Source: Clostridiales bacterium | GTDB lineage: Bacteria; Bacillota; Clostridia; Christensenellales; UBA1242 | Assembly: GCA_003453435.1 (NCBI GenBank) | Contig: DMLH01000077.1 | Location: 1-9,505, forward strand | Direction of reading: 5' to 3' | Length of the DNA stretch: 9,505 nt | Translations under genes and position numbers: made by a program | In this document: piece by piece, positions 1 through 6,863 of the stretch | Layout of the letters: each line of letters opens with the position of its first letter | How positions within the stretch are numbered: position 1 is the first letter of the stretch | Notes under the pieces: generated by a model | Database searches by the model: none | Seen by the model: only the letters and a program-made list of their open reading frames with translations | What the model was told of the DNA's origin: nothing

Positions 1-8
1 CATTAACT

Positions 9-35
9 AAAAACAGGCCAATTTAGCCTGTTTTT
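9..35 (-). terminator. Rho-independent terminator of the PHP gene
   Basis: The arms AAAACAGGC and GCCTGTTTT pair perfectly around a 7-base loop (CAATTTA on the plus strand). On the minus strand the hairpin is followed by the T-rich GTTTTTAG. The distal arm overlaps the TAA stop codon of the PHP gene at 34-36, so the gene ends directly in its terminator. The arms are symmetrical, so it may also stop plus-strand transcription entering from the left. Confidence 0.8.
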
Positions 36-1911
36 ATAATTCCTCTTTTAAATTATTATCAGAGTCCTTGTTATCCGTGTTTTTTAAATAATTCATTTTC
101 ATTAAGTCATTTTTGTTAAAACTGTAAATTTTGTCTTTGATATTAAGCACAAATAATGGTTTGTTTTCTACATCCTGATTTTGATTAAGCAGTTTATCTG
201 CAAAACTTGTTCCAATAACTCTGTTATATTCCTTGGCAGCGTAAATCGGTTCTTCTGGATGATTTTTAAGTATTGGCTTATCAATTTTATGACAAAACCC
301 TTCACAATTTGTTAAATTTAACAACTTTTTAAAGTTTTGACCATATAGATTCTTAAATTCTTTTGTTTTAGCTATTTTATCATCACGATCAGCAAGTTTA
401 AATATTAATTTATTGAGTTGATTTTGTGAAATTTTATTTTGTTTGTATAGATTATAGTACTTTGTGCATTTTGACAAGTGTGTGTCACTTCCAAAACTTA
501 TCTCATATCCATTTTTTGCGGCATAAATAAGTTTATTTATTAACTTATATTTATTTGCAAGGTCATCTTTTGTAATTTCAAAACCAGTAAAATTTATACC
601 ATTCTTTTTACAAATGTTCATGAATAAATCAAGTTTAAGTAAACCGTTTTTATAAGTTTTAATTCCGTCCATTGGCATGGATTTTTTGTTTTTGATTTGT
701 GTTTTTAATTTTGTATATTTAGATTTAGAAAATATGTTAGCAGTTATAAATTGAAAATCGTTTTTAGTAAAAATGGTACCATTTTTATAAGTAAATTTGC
801 TGTTAGGGTGTGCAAGCATTAAATATCCGCCTGTTTTTTGCGCTATTGTATTTAGCTCACTAAGTCTTGTTCTAACGCCATCGGCAACATTATTGGATTC
901 AATTGCCCATAAGTCGCTCATATTTCTAGGGAAGAAATTGTTTAAAATAATTTTTCCGTAGCCACCATCACCTAAACCATAGTTAGCAAACTCGTTTAAT
1001 GATAAATCTTTAATTTTGTTATACAATTCAGGGTTATGCTTTTGAATTTTATACCTTGTTAATTTAAGGAATTCGTTACGCATTTGCTCATAACTTTTTG
1101 CACCATCCAAAATCATTGCATATTCAATGTTGGAAATTTTTAATTTTAAGTATTTACCCAAAATGTTTTTTGCTACATATAAACTATTGCCTAAAAGTTT
1201 GTTGTTTGATTGCCCATTTAAAACATTTGTGCAAAAACTGTTAAGTTTTTCTACGATATCTTCGAACTTAATTTTTGATATATCGTTAGAATTATACTTT
1301 TTATCCAATATACTTCTATAAAAATATCCACCACGTTCGCTATAATATTCTATATTTTCATACAATTCTGTTGCTAAGTATTCAACAAAATCTTTTCCAA
1401 ATTTTTCTATGTTATTTGCAATTGGATATTTTTCAAAAGCCTCAGCAATTTTGCTGTAGTTTAATTTCATACCAAAAGTATTGTTAAAATTTTCAACATA
1501 AGTTTTTGATCTCATGTATGGAGATGGAAATTTCACTTTGAATGTATTTAATTTTGAAAGAGCCTGCAATTCTTTACAATCGAACCACTTTTTTACGCTT
1601 TCGTCGCTAGACATATCCGCATAAACCAAAACATGTGCTTGTTCAAATAATTCATTTGTTGAATAAGAAAGTTTTGTGTTGCACTCAATACCCAAAACAA
1701 TTTTTACTCTTGGATATTTTTTAGATAATTTTTTATATTCATCATAGGTTAGCGCAACGTTGTCATGTTCTGTAAATGCGACAACAACGTCTTTATCTTC
1801 TTCTTCCGCAATGCCCTGAAAATAACTACACATATCATCATAACTTGCGTTTGCATGTTTATCTTTAAAAAATGAACCTTTACCATGTACGTGGAAATCA
1901 ATTAAATTCAA
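34..1911 (-). CDS. PHP-domain protein with a large internal insertion (putative metal-dependent phosphoesterase)
   Basis: The 625-residue product carries the metal-ligand motifs of the PHP (polymerase and histidinol phosphatase) superfamily in order: H7-x-H9 in DFHVHG, H49 in FTEHDN, E76 in GIECN, H93 in QAHVLVY, H368 in LAHPN, and D476-x-H478 in GSDTHLS. Family members bind two or three divalent metals and hydrolyse phosphoesters; the substrate cannot be told from sequence. A compact PHP domain needs about 200-280 residues. Here a Lys/Asn/Tyr-rich stretch of about 270 residues separates H93 from H368, and about 145 more follow the DxH motif. I see no signal peptide or membrane helix, so it is probably cytoplasmic. 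The start codon is TTG, chosen because AGGAG lies 9 bases upstream and the HVH motif follows at once, as is usual for PHP proteins. It appears monocistronic. The fold is secure; the function is unknown. Confidence 0.88.
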   Translation of the reverse strand: MNLIDFHVHGKGSFFKDKHANASYDDMCSYFQGIAEEEDKDVVVAFTEHDNVALTYDEYKKLSKKYPRVKIVLGIECNTKLSYSTNELFEQAHVLVYADMSSDESVKKWFDCKELQALSKLNTFKVKFPSPYMRSKTYVENFNNTFGMKLNYSKIAEAFEKYPIANNIEKFGKDFVEYLATELYENIEYYSERGGYFYRSILDKKYNSNDISKIKFEDIVEKLNSFCTNVLNGQSNNKLLGNSLYVAKNILGKYLKLKISNIEYAMILDGAKSYEQMRNEFLKLTRYKIQKHNPELYNKIKDLSLNEFANYGLGDGGYGKIILNNFFPRNMSDLWAIESNNVADGVRTRLSELNTIAQKTGGYLMLAHPNSKFTYKNGTIFTKNDFQFITANIFSKSKYTKLKTQIKNKKSMPMDGIKTYKNGLLKLDLFMNICKKNGINFTGFEITKDDLANKYKLINKLIYAAKNGYEISFGSDTHLSKCTKYYNLYKQNKISQNQLNKLIFKLADRDDKIAKTKEFKNLYGQNFKKLLNLTNCEGFCHKIDKPILKNHPEEPIYAAKEYNRVIGTSFADKLLNQNQDVENKPLFVLNIKDKIYSFNKNDLMKMNYLKNTDNKDSDNNLKEEL

Positions 1912-1920
1912 AATACTTAT

Positions 1921-1925
1921 CTCCT
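1921..1925 (-). promoter_or_regulatory. Ribosome binding site fixing a TTG start
   Basis: The minus strand reads AGGAG, then nine bases, then TTG at 1909-1911. No in-frame ATG lies between this site and the conserved HVH motif at residues 7-9, so TTG is the only reasonable start. Confidence 0.75.
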
Positions 1926-1951
1926 AATAAAGACTATAATATTACAATTTT

Positions 1952-1980
1952 ATTTTATCATATAATAACTTAAATTTCAA
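1952..1980 (-). promoter_or_regulatory. Predicted sigma-A promoter of the PHP gene
   Basis: The minus strand has TTGAAA (1975-1980), a 17-base spacer and TAAAAT (1952-1957), with a TGn extension directly upstream of the -10. Transcription would start near 1945 and leave a leader of about 35 bases carrying the AGGAG site. The surrounding DNA is very A+T-rich, so chance matches are likelier here than at the consensus promoters elsewhere in the window. Apart from this promoter, the RBS and the next terminator, I see nothing in 1912-2186. Confidence 0.5.
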
Positions 1981-2156
1981 TAGCAAATTTAATTTTTTTT
2001 GAAAAACTTTATACTGAATTTCATATATAGATTATTTGTAATTTTACAAAGGCGTTAATTAAGAATAGATAAATAAGTCCACAATATCGTGCAGTGTTAG
2101 ATATCAAAAAAATTATATATACAAAGTTTTTTTTAAATAAAAAATAATTTTTTTTA

Positions 2157-2185
2157 AAAATAAAAAATAGGGCAACTGCCCTATT
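2157..2185 (-). terminator. Rho-independent terminator of the GLUG surface-protein gene
   Basis: AATAGGGC pairs with GCCCTATT around a 4-base loop. On the minus strand a T-rich tract follows, and long A/T runs extend down to about 2107. The hairpin starts one base past the TAG stop codon at 2187-2189. Confidence 0.88.
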
Positions 2186-2186
2186 C

Positions 2187-5081
2187 CTATTTTGGTAAAT
2201 TTTTAAGTTGAATATAACTGCCAACTGTTTCTGTATTGTATAACCAGTAAGTTGAATTATATCCGTTGTCTCTAAACACATTGTACATACCTTCTGCACC
2301 TGTTGCTTGTGCGTCACTTATTTCAATATCTTCATTTCCATGATTTCCAATACTCCAGTGTATTATGCCAGAGTCGAAACGGCTTCTTTTAATTTTATCA
2401 CCATCTCTTTTAACGTGAATGCAATTATCAAAGGCATGGTCATCAATAGCAGATGTACTTGATAAAATGCTTGGTGTATCTCCTCTAATATTTGATGCTG
2501 ATTCATAATAATTATCACCACTACCCATGAAGTCACATGAAGAGAATATATATTGACAATATGCAGAATGATTTTCTGTGACATCAATCATGTAAACCGC
2601 ACCACAACCAACTTTAGTTGCATCAATTGCTGTTCCATTAGTCATAGAGTTTTTCATATAACCTTTTTTAATGTTATAAGCCAAACCACCAATATATTTA
2701 CCGTTTAATAAAACTTTTGATACTGAACAATATTCTATAGCACCAAGTGAAACTCCGGCAATACCGCCTACGTTTGAACCGGTTATTTGAGCATTATTTA
2801 CACAATATGAAACAACAGCATCTGCATCATTGCTTATATATCCCACAATACCAGCATAAACTGTTACAGAAGCCTCAGTTTGACCAATAATTTGTCCTTT
2901 ATTTATACAGTTACTAACTTCCGCTTTTGTGGCTCCACAAATTCCACCAACATAACCAACACCTGCTTGTCTATCTTCCCTCTTTTCTCCAGCTCGGCCT
3001 GTCACTTCAATTATTCCAAGGTTAGTACACTTTGTTATTGAATTTGAACTCCAACCAGCAATACCACCAACATACAAATTCATAGGTGATAAACTGTAGG
3101 TAATACTTACATCTGATTTACAATTAATAATTTTTCCACGATTTTCTGCAATTAAACCGCCAATATATAGTGTTGAACCATTATAGTCTGTTGTGATTTT
3201 ATTTGTTGCATAACAATTTTCAACAACACCTTCATTGTATGCTGCAAGTGCTGCAACGTGGTCTGATGTAGATACATTTGAAATTGTAATATCAACCAAA
3301 ACATTCGTTATATATGCACTTGAACCCAATGTTTTAAATACTGCAATCGCGCCTTCGTTAACATTTGCTTCTTTTTTTAACGCTAAGTGAATTCCAACTG
3401 TTGGTTTTCCATTTTCGTCTAATTTATTACATGTTAATCTGCCATTAAAATCAAATGGTAAGTAGTCCTCTGATAAGGTAATATCTCTTGTAATTCTGTA
3501 AGTTGTAAATGGATCAGCATTTTTCAAAACGTCAACAAAGTTTTCACTTGTTAATTCATTCGGAGAAACGTAGTAAGAAATACGAGAACTTACATAATTA
3601 ACTATGAAAGATAATTTAGGTAAATCATTACTTGGCATTACCCAAACACCTTCTTCATCAAACTGCCAATCATAATTTTTAAATGATTTGTAGGTTTGTT
3701 GAATTTTTAAGTCAGCCAATGTTTTTGGATAAGTACCCGGCTTTTCTTCAGTACCTGTATCTGATGGATTTTCAATGTATGATGCAACACCTCTTAATGA
3801 AATTGTTGATGAATCAACATTATCTCTTTGCATATAGTAGCAGCCATAAATTCTATTGTAATTTTCAGAATCAACAGTATCAAACTCGTTGCTTCCAATA
3901 ATTTCGCCACATTTATTTATGTTAGGATCCACAAATTGCATAACAGAATATGTATCGGCAACATTTGCTCTTATGGTTCTGCTATCAAGGTTTGTATATT
4001 TACAAATTCCAACAATTCCACCAACCCAACTGTCTTGTGATGAAGTTACAACGCATTGTGAATTAATATTACCAGTATAGCAGTTTTCAATTGATGAACC
4101 TTCGATTGCTCCAACCAAACCGCCTACTGCTTTTGCATTTTCTGTGTTAAGTGAACACTCTGCACTTGATCTTGTAATTAAAGTGTTATATTTTATGGAA
4201 ATCAAATTTGATGCTCCAACCAAACCGCCAACATAACTATCTGTACCCGTTGATATGACTGTTGAACTGAATATTTGAGATTTTGTAATTAAACCGCTGT
4301 TAAAACCAACCAAACCGCCAACATAAGCCGAATTGCTTCCGTTTGTGATTGTTGCATTGGTGACACGTGCAGTTTCAATTGTTCCATTATTTTCACCAGC
4401 AACGGAGCCTGCTTTTAGTGTTTGTGATGATATGACTACACTATCAAGCTTTGCATCCTTAACATATCCGTTAGTTCCAATTTTTGCAAATAAACCTGCA
4501 GATTCAACATTTTTGTTAACATTAATATTGGAAATTGAATGAGCATTGAAATCAAAATTTCCTGTAAATCCGTCTTCCGAGCCATTACCAATTGGTGTCC
4601 AGTCGCCAGACAAAGATATATCGGCTGTTAATTTGTAGCAACTTGACAATGGGTATTTTAAACTTTCCCCATCATCAGCGTTCTTTGCAGTTCCAATTTC
4701 TTCAAGTTGTTGTTGATTTCTTATAAGAAAAGGTGTCGCACGATTTCCATCGCCTACAGTGACTTGAACACTAACAGGCATAAATGATTTTAAATTACTA
4801 GTAATAACAATTGATGTTGAACCACCATTAAGTGCTTTAAAGTTGTATTCGCCATCCTCTGTTTGACTAATAATGTTTGGATTTTGAACATCCAAATAAA
4901 TTTTAGTACCCGACTTTAAATTCTTTTTAACGATATCAAGCACAATATTTTCGCCACTATTAACCTCATATGATGCTTGGTTTACATAAATAATTTCTTC
5001 TCTAGTCATAAATCTAACTACTGTGAAACCCATGCCTAAGGCTACCACACAGATTATAACAAAAACCCAAAATCTTTTCAT
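2187..5081 (-). CDS. Membrane-anchored surface protein with Ig-like segment and two GLUG-type repeat modules
   Basis: The 964-residue product opens with MKRF and a hydrophobic helix (residues 4-22) lacking an obvious signal-peptidase site, so it is either secreted or held by an uncleaved N-terminal anchor. Residues about 30-110 resemble a bacterial Ig-like (Big-type) domain. Residues 116-130 (TPFLIRNQQQLEEIG) are the usual lead-in of GLUG-repeat proteins, followed by YVGGLVG-type repeats and a closing stretch (about 451-493) ending NDLPKLSF. A second copy of this plan runs from about 502 to the end, with at least seven more repeats and a closing ...YIQLKNLPK. Such repeats are expected to form a beta-helix-like solenoid and occur in large secreted bacterial proteins, some of them adhesins or IgA peptidases. 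No peptidase motif, LPxTG or other C-terminal anchor is visible. ATG 5079-5081 is chosen because AAGGAG lies just upstream; the frame is open further back but runs through a promoter and a tRNA gene. It has its own promoter and terminator. Confidence 0.9.
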   Translation of the reverse strand: MKRFWVFVIICVVALGMGFTVVRFMTREEIIYVNQASYEVNSGENIVLDIVKKNLKSGTKIYLDVQNPNIISQTEDGEYNFKALNGGSTSIVITSNLKSFMPVSVQVTVGDGNRATPFLIRNQQQLEEIGTAKNADDGESLKYPLSSCYKLTADISLSGDWTPIGNGSEDGFTGNFDFNAHSISNINVNKNVESAGLFAKIGTNGYVKDAKLDSVVISSQTLKAGSVAGENNGTIETARVTNATITNGSNSAYVGGLVGFNSGLITKSQIFSSTVISTGTDSYVGGLVGASNLISIKYNTLITRSSAECSLNTENAKAVGGLVGAIEGSSIENCYTGNINSQCVVTSSQDSWVGGIVGICKYTNLDSRTIRANVADTYSVMQFVDPNINKCGEIIGSNEFDTVDSENYNRIYGCYYMQRDNVDSSTISLRGVASYIENPSDTGTEEKPGTYPKTLADLKIQQTYKSFKNYDWQFDEEGVWVMPSNDLPKLSFIVNYVSSRISYYVSPNELTSENFVDVLKNADPFTTYRITRDITLSEDYLPFDFNGRLTCNKLDENGKPTVGIHLALKKEANVNEGAIAVFKTLGSSAYITNVLVDITISNVSTSDHVAALAAYNEGVVENCYATNKITTDYNGSTLYIGGLIAENRGKIINCKSDVSITYSLSPMNLYVGGIAGWSSNSITKCTNLGIIEVTGRAGEKREDRQAGVGYVGGICGATKAEVSNCINKGQIIGQTEASVTVYAGIVGYISNDADAVVSYCVNNAQITGSNVGGIAGVSLGAIEYCSVSKVLLNGKYIGGLAYNIKKGYMKNSMTNGTAIDATKVGCGAVYMIDVTENHSAYCQYIFSSCDFMGSGDNYYESASNIRGDTPSILSSTSAIDDHAFDNCIHVKRDGDKIKRSRFDSGIIHWSIGNHGNEDIEISDAQATGAEGMYNVFRDNGYNSTYWLYNTETVGSYIQLKNLPK
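2664..3254 (-). repeat. GLUG-type repeat array, second module
   Basis: This stretch encodes residues 610-806. It holds seven degenerate units, starting at ALAAYNEG, YIGGLIAENRG, YVGGIAGWSS, YVGGICGATK, YAGIVGYIS, VGGIAGVSLG and YIGGLAYN. Most are followed by a short strand containing NC, KC or YC. Unit spacing is about 25-40 residues. Repeats are obvious in protein and diverged in DNA. Confidence 0.8.
3999..4325 (-). repeat. GLUG-type repeat array, first module
   Basis: This stretch encodes residues 253-361 with four units: YVGGLVGFNSG, YVGGLVGASN, VGGLVGAIEG and WVGGIVGICK. DNA similarity survives in part: on the plus strand CCAACCAAACCGCC recurs near 4110, 4216 and 4306, so these units are less diverged at DNA level than those of the second module. 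Confidence 0.8.
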
Positions 5082-5086
5082 AATAT

Positions 5087-5092
5087 CTCCTT
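5087..5092 (-). promoter_or_regulatory. Ribosome binding site fixing the start of the GLUG gene
   Basis: The minus strand reads AAGGAG, then ATATT, then ATG at 5079-5081. This selects MKRFWVF as the N-terminus, directly followed by the hydrophobic anchor, over upstream in-frame starts. Confidence 0.85.
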
Positions 5093-5102
5093 GTTCTAAA
5101 CT

Positions 5103-5131
5103 ATTATACTTTATAAAACTTTGATTGTCAA
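5103..5131 (-). promoter_or_regulatory. Consensus sigma-A promoter of the GLUG gene
   Basis: The minus strand has TTGACA (5126-5131), exactly 17 bases, then TATAAT (5103-5108). Both hexamers match consensus. Transcription would start near 5096, leaving a leader of about 15 bases that contains little beyond the ribosome binding site. Strong, apparently constitutive transcription is expected. The 5132-5230 stretch upstream holds nothing else I can support. Confidence 0.85.
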
Positions 5132-5231
5132 TACCCGAATAAAAAAAATTCGCCTTTTTATATAGTTTTACTATATTATAATAAATTATGATTAAAAAGT
5201 TAGGGATGAAATGCATCAAAATATTTAAAAC

Positions 5232-5258
5232 AAAAAAATCACTCTTGCGAGTGACTTT
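5232..5258 (-). terminator. Rho-independent terminator of the tRNA-Asn gene
   Basis: On the minus strand TCACTC pairs with GAGTGA across a GCAA (GNRA-type) tetraloop, and seven T residues follow. The hairpin begins a few bases past the encoded CCA end, so the transcript unit is this single tRNA. Confidence 0.85.
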
Positions 5259-5333
<75 letters not shown>

Positions 5334-5369
5334 ATATAAAATTTTGCACTTTTTTTGAAATGCACAATT

Positions 5370-5398
5370 ATGATAGCAAAACAAAATATTATTGTCAA
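5370..5398 (-). promoter_or_regulatory. Sigma-A promoter of the tRNA-Asn gene
   Basis: The minus strand has TTGACA (5393-5398), 17 bases, then TATCAT (5370-5375; 5 of 6 to consensus). The predicted start near 5363 gives a 5' leader of about 30 bases for RNase P to remove before the mature end at 5333. Confidence 0.78.
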
Positions 5399-5465
5399 GC
5401 ACAAATTCAAACTTTTATAAATATTTTTTATATAATGACGAAAAATTTTTAAACACTTAAAATAT

Positions 5466-5493
5466 TTGCCAAAAAATTTTAAAATGGTATAAT
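5466..5493 (+). promoter_or_regulatory. Extended -10 sigma-A promoter of the six-helix membrane protein gene
   Basis: TTGCCA (5466-5471) is followed by 16 bases and TATAAT (5488-5493), with TGG immediately upstream of the -10 (an extended TGn element). Transcription would start near 5500. AGAGG at 5522-5526 lies 8 bases before ATG 5535. This promoter points away from the tRNA-Asn promoter; about 67 bases separate the two -35 elements and show nothing else recognisable. Confidence 0.75.
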
Positions 5494-5534
5494 AATATCA
5501 TTAAAATAAAACAAAATAAAAAGAGGTATTTTTT

Positions 5535-6212
5535 ATGGAAAAACTAAAAAAATTTTTAATGATTACATCACTTTGCGGTGTTGGTATTGTAGCAGTTATG
5601 CTTATTTCGGCAGTATTTGGTGTTAATATCTTTGCAGGAATTCCTTTAAGAATATTATTAATTATTGCCACAATTGCTGTTGCTTCTGGAATATCAATTA
5701 ACGAAATTGCTGTTATTAAAAGAAAAAAGATTTTGGGATATGTTGGACTTGGTCTTTTGGCACTTTCAACTTCATTTGCAGTTGTAATATTCTGCTCAAA
5801 TATTTTAGAAATTGGCGGTGATTTTGTAAAAATTACTGGAATTACCGCAATATTCAGCATTATGTTCATAATGATAATTTCTTATTACTCAAAATTGGGA
5901 AGAAAATTGCTTGCAATGCAAATTCCAACATATATATGCCTAGCTGCAATTGACGTTGTACTTTCATTAACAATTGCCGGTGTTGCCGTTTTTGAATTGC
6001 CGGGAGTTCCACATATCTTTACAATTTTATGCATTGTTGTAGTTGCGCTTTTAATATCACTTACAGTTATAAGTGCCAAAATGAAATCTAGCGAACCAAT
6101 TGAAAATGTGAAGAAGGATATGATTTGGGTATCTGCTGAAGAATTTAAAAATTTAAAAGAAGAAAACGAAAAGTTAAAGGCAGAACTTGAAAAATTTGCT
6201 AATGAACAATAA
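5535..6212 (+). CDS. Six-helix integral membrane protein with C-terminal coiled coil, function unknown
   Basis: I do not recognise the family. The 225-residue product starts MEKLKK and has six hydrophobic segments at about 8-30, 37-60, 67-90, 98-119, 128-151 and 158-181. The basic stretches KRKK (62-65) and KLGRK (120-124) lie on the loops after helices 2 and 4, so the even-numbered loops and both termini should be cytoplasmic. After helix 6 comes a polar linker and then a strongly charged heptad-like tail (about 200-223, EEFKNLKEENEKLKAELEK) predicted to form a coiled coil, perhaps for self-association or a partner. I see no catalytic or metal-binding motif and no charged residues of transporter type within the helices. 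It is monocistronic, with its own promoter, AGAGG ribosome binding site and shared terminator. The reading frame is secure; a structural or sensory role is only a guess. Confidence 0.85.
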   Translation: MEKLKKFLMITSLCGVGIVAVMLISAVFGVNIFAGIPLRILLIIATIAVASGISINEIAVIKRKKILGYVGLGLLALSTSFAVVIFCSNILEIGGDFVKITGITAIFSIMFIMIISYYSKLGRKLLAMQIPTYICLAAIDVVLSLTIAGVAVFELPGVPHIFTILCIVVVALLISLTVISAKMKSSEPIENVKKDMIWVSAEEFKNLKEENEKLKAELEKFANEQ

Positions 6213-6232
6213 ATAAAAGATAAAATTTATAC

Positions 6233-6263
6233 AAAAATGCCCAAATTATTTGGACATTTTTTT
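6233..6263. terminator. Bidirectional terminator between the six-helix and collagen-like genes
   Basis: The left arm AAAAATGCCCAAA and right arm TTTGGACATTTTT pair around a 3-base loop with one C-A mismatch. A run of seven T residues follows on the plus strand and five on the minus strand. The hairpin sits between the convergent stop codons at 6212 and 6274 and can serve both genes. Confidence 0.85.
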
Positions 6264-6271
6264 GTTATACT

Positions 6272-6751
6272 CTAAGCAACAGGTAAAACCAAATTTAAAA
6301 CAAAGTTTGGCGCTGTGCCTGTAATGGATGCACTGGCAGTCGTACCTGTTGTTACAGTACCTATTGTTAACGTTGGAGTTAAACCATCTGCACCTGTTGG
6401 ACCTGTTGGACCTGTAACTCCTGTTGGACCAGTTGCACCTGTTGGACCAGTTACTCCCTGTATGCCTTGTGGGCCTGTTGGACCTGTTGGACCTGTTGGA
6501 CCTGTTGGACCTGTAACTCCTGTTGCTCCAGTCGCCCCGGTAAAGCCTTGTATTCCTTGTATTCCTTGAATGCCTTGTGGACCTTGTGGACCTTGTGGAC
6601 CAGTCGATCCTGTTGGGCCCATCATACCTGTTGGACCTGTTGGACCAATTGGGCCACGTGGACCTGCAGGGCCTGTTGGACCTGCAGGTCCAGGAATGCC
6701 AATAACGAAGCGTCTGTCATCAAAATCATTTCTTCTTCTACAACAACTCAT
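6272..6751 (-). CDS. Short collagen-like Gly-X-Y repeat protein
   Basis: The 159-residue product has three parts. Residues 1-17 form a Cys/Arg-rich head ([17 protein letters not shown]). Residues 18-125 are 36 uninterrupted Gly-X-Y triplets, mostly GPT, GPQ, GIQ and GAT, expected to form a collagen-like triple helix. Residues 126-159 form a short Thr-rich beta tail ending [11 protein letters not shown], a motif familiar from other bacterial collagen-like and tail-fibre-like proteins. Thr-rich Gly-X-Y regions occur in exosporium filament proteins such as BclA, where Thr is often glycosylated. There is no Sec signal peptide and no large globular trimerisation domain, so it is shorter than BclA. 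The two adjacent Cys could link chains or attach the head to a coat layer. AGGAGG lies 8 bases before the ATG. Base composition is visibly richer in G+C than in neighbouring genes because of Gly/Pro codons; this alone does not show transfer. A spore or cell-surface role is inferred. Confidence 0.9.
   Translation of the reverse strand: MSCCRRRNDFDDRRFVIGIPGPAGPTGPAGPRGPIGPTGPTGMMGPTGSTGPQGPQGPQGIQGIQGIQGFTGATGATGVTGPTGPTGPTGPTGPQGIQGVTGPTGATGPTGVTGPTGPTGADGLTPTLTIGTVTTGTTASASITGTAPNFVLNLVLPVA
6377..6700 (-). repeat. Gly-X-Y coding repeat with near-perfect 9-bp tandem units
   Basis: The whole stretch is a 9-bp-periodic coding repeat for 36 Gly-X-Y triplets. The best-preserved part, about 6472-6512 on the plus strand, is at least four copies of GGACCTGTT. 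A second near-identical set (CCTTGTATT, CCTTGTGGA) runs from about 6543 to 6600. Slippage here would change the product by whole triplets without breaking the frame, so length may vary between strains. Confidence 0.85.
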
Positions 6752-6779
6752 TTTAATTTCCTCCTAATGTTCTAAAAAC

Positions 6780-6807
6780 ATTGTATGCAAAAATTAGTTG
6801 TTGTGTT
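6780..6807 (-). promoter_or_regulatory. Sporulation-type (sigma-E/sigma-K-like) promoter candidate of the collagen-like gene
   Basis: The minus strand carries CATACAAT (6780-6787), which matches the sigma-E -10 and fits the CATAnnnT core of sigma-K. AACA lies 16 bases upstream (6804-6807), fitting the mACm -35 of sigma-K; no sigma-E -35 is seen. Transcription would start near 6773, just ahead of AGGAGG (6760-6765). A TATAAT lies further up at 6809-6814 but has no recognisable -35. The short motif could be a chance match in A+T-rich DNA. Confidence 0.4.
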
Positions 6808-6813
6808 AATTAT

Positions 6814-6832
6814 AAAAAAGATTAATTAATCT
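6814..6832 (-). terminator. Weak terminator-like palindrome after the 87-residue gene
   Basis: AGATTAATTAATCT is a perfect 14-base palindrome followed by T residues on the minus strand. The stem is short and almost all A-T, so it would be a weak terminator. It lies about 30 bases past the TAG stop at 6864-6866 and partly overlaps the TATAAT at 6809-6814. Confidence 0.3.
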
Positions 6833-6863
6833 AAAATTAAGGCACTGTAATTAATAAAACTTT

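Noticed and set aside
34..1911. PHP gene as part of an antiphage defence system
   Set aside because: PHP domains occur in some defence proteins, but no partner nuclease, ATPase, methylase or toxin-antitoxin gene is nearby and the gene appears monocistronic.
2021..2317. Minus-strand open frame of 98 codons across the end of the GLUG gene
   Set aside because: It overlaps the GLUG coding end in another frame, crosses its terminator, and its translation is low-complexity A+T-driven sequence.
6400..6620. Short regularly spaced repeats that could suggest CRISPR
   Set aside because: The periodicity is 9 bp, follows Gly-X-Y codons exactly and has no unique spacers.
6315..6775. Plus-strand open frames rich in Gly-Pro-Val or Trp-Thr-Cys opposite the collagen-like gene
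   Set aside because: They are mirror frames produced by the 9-bp periodic repeat; none has a ribosome binding site.
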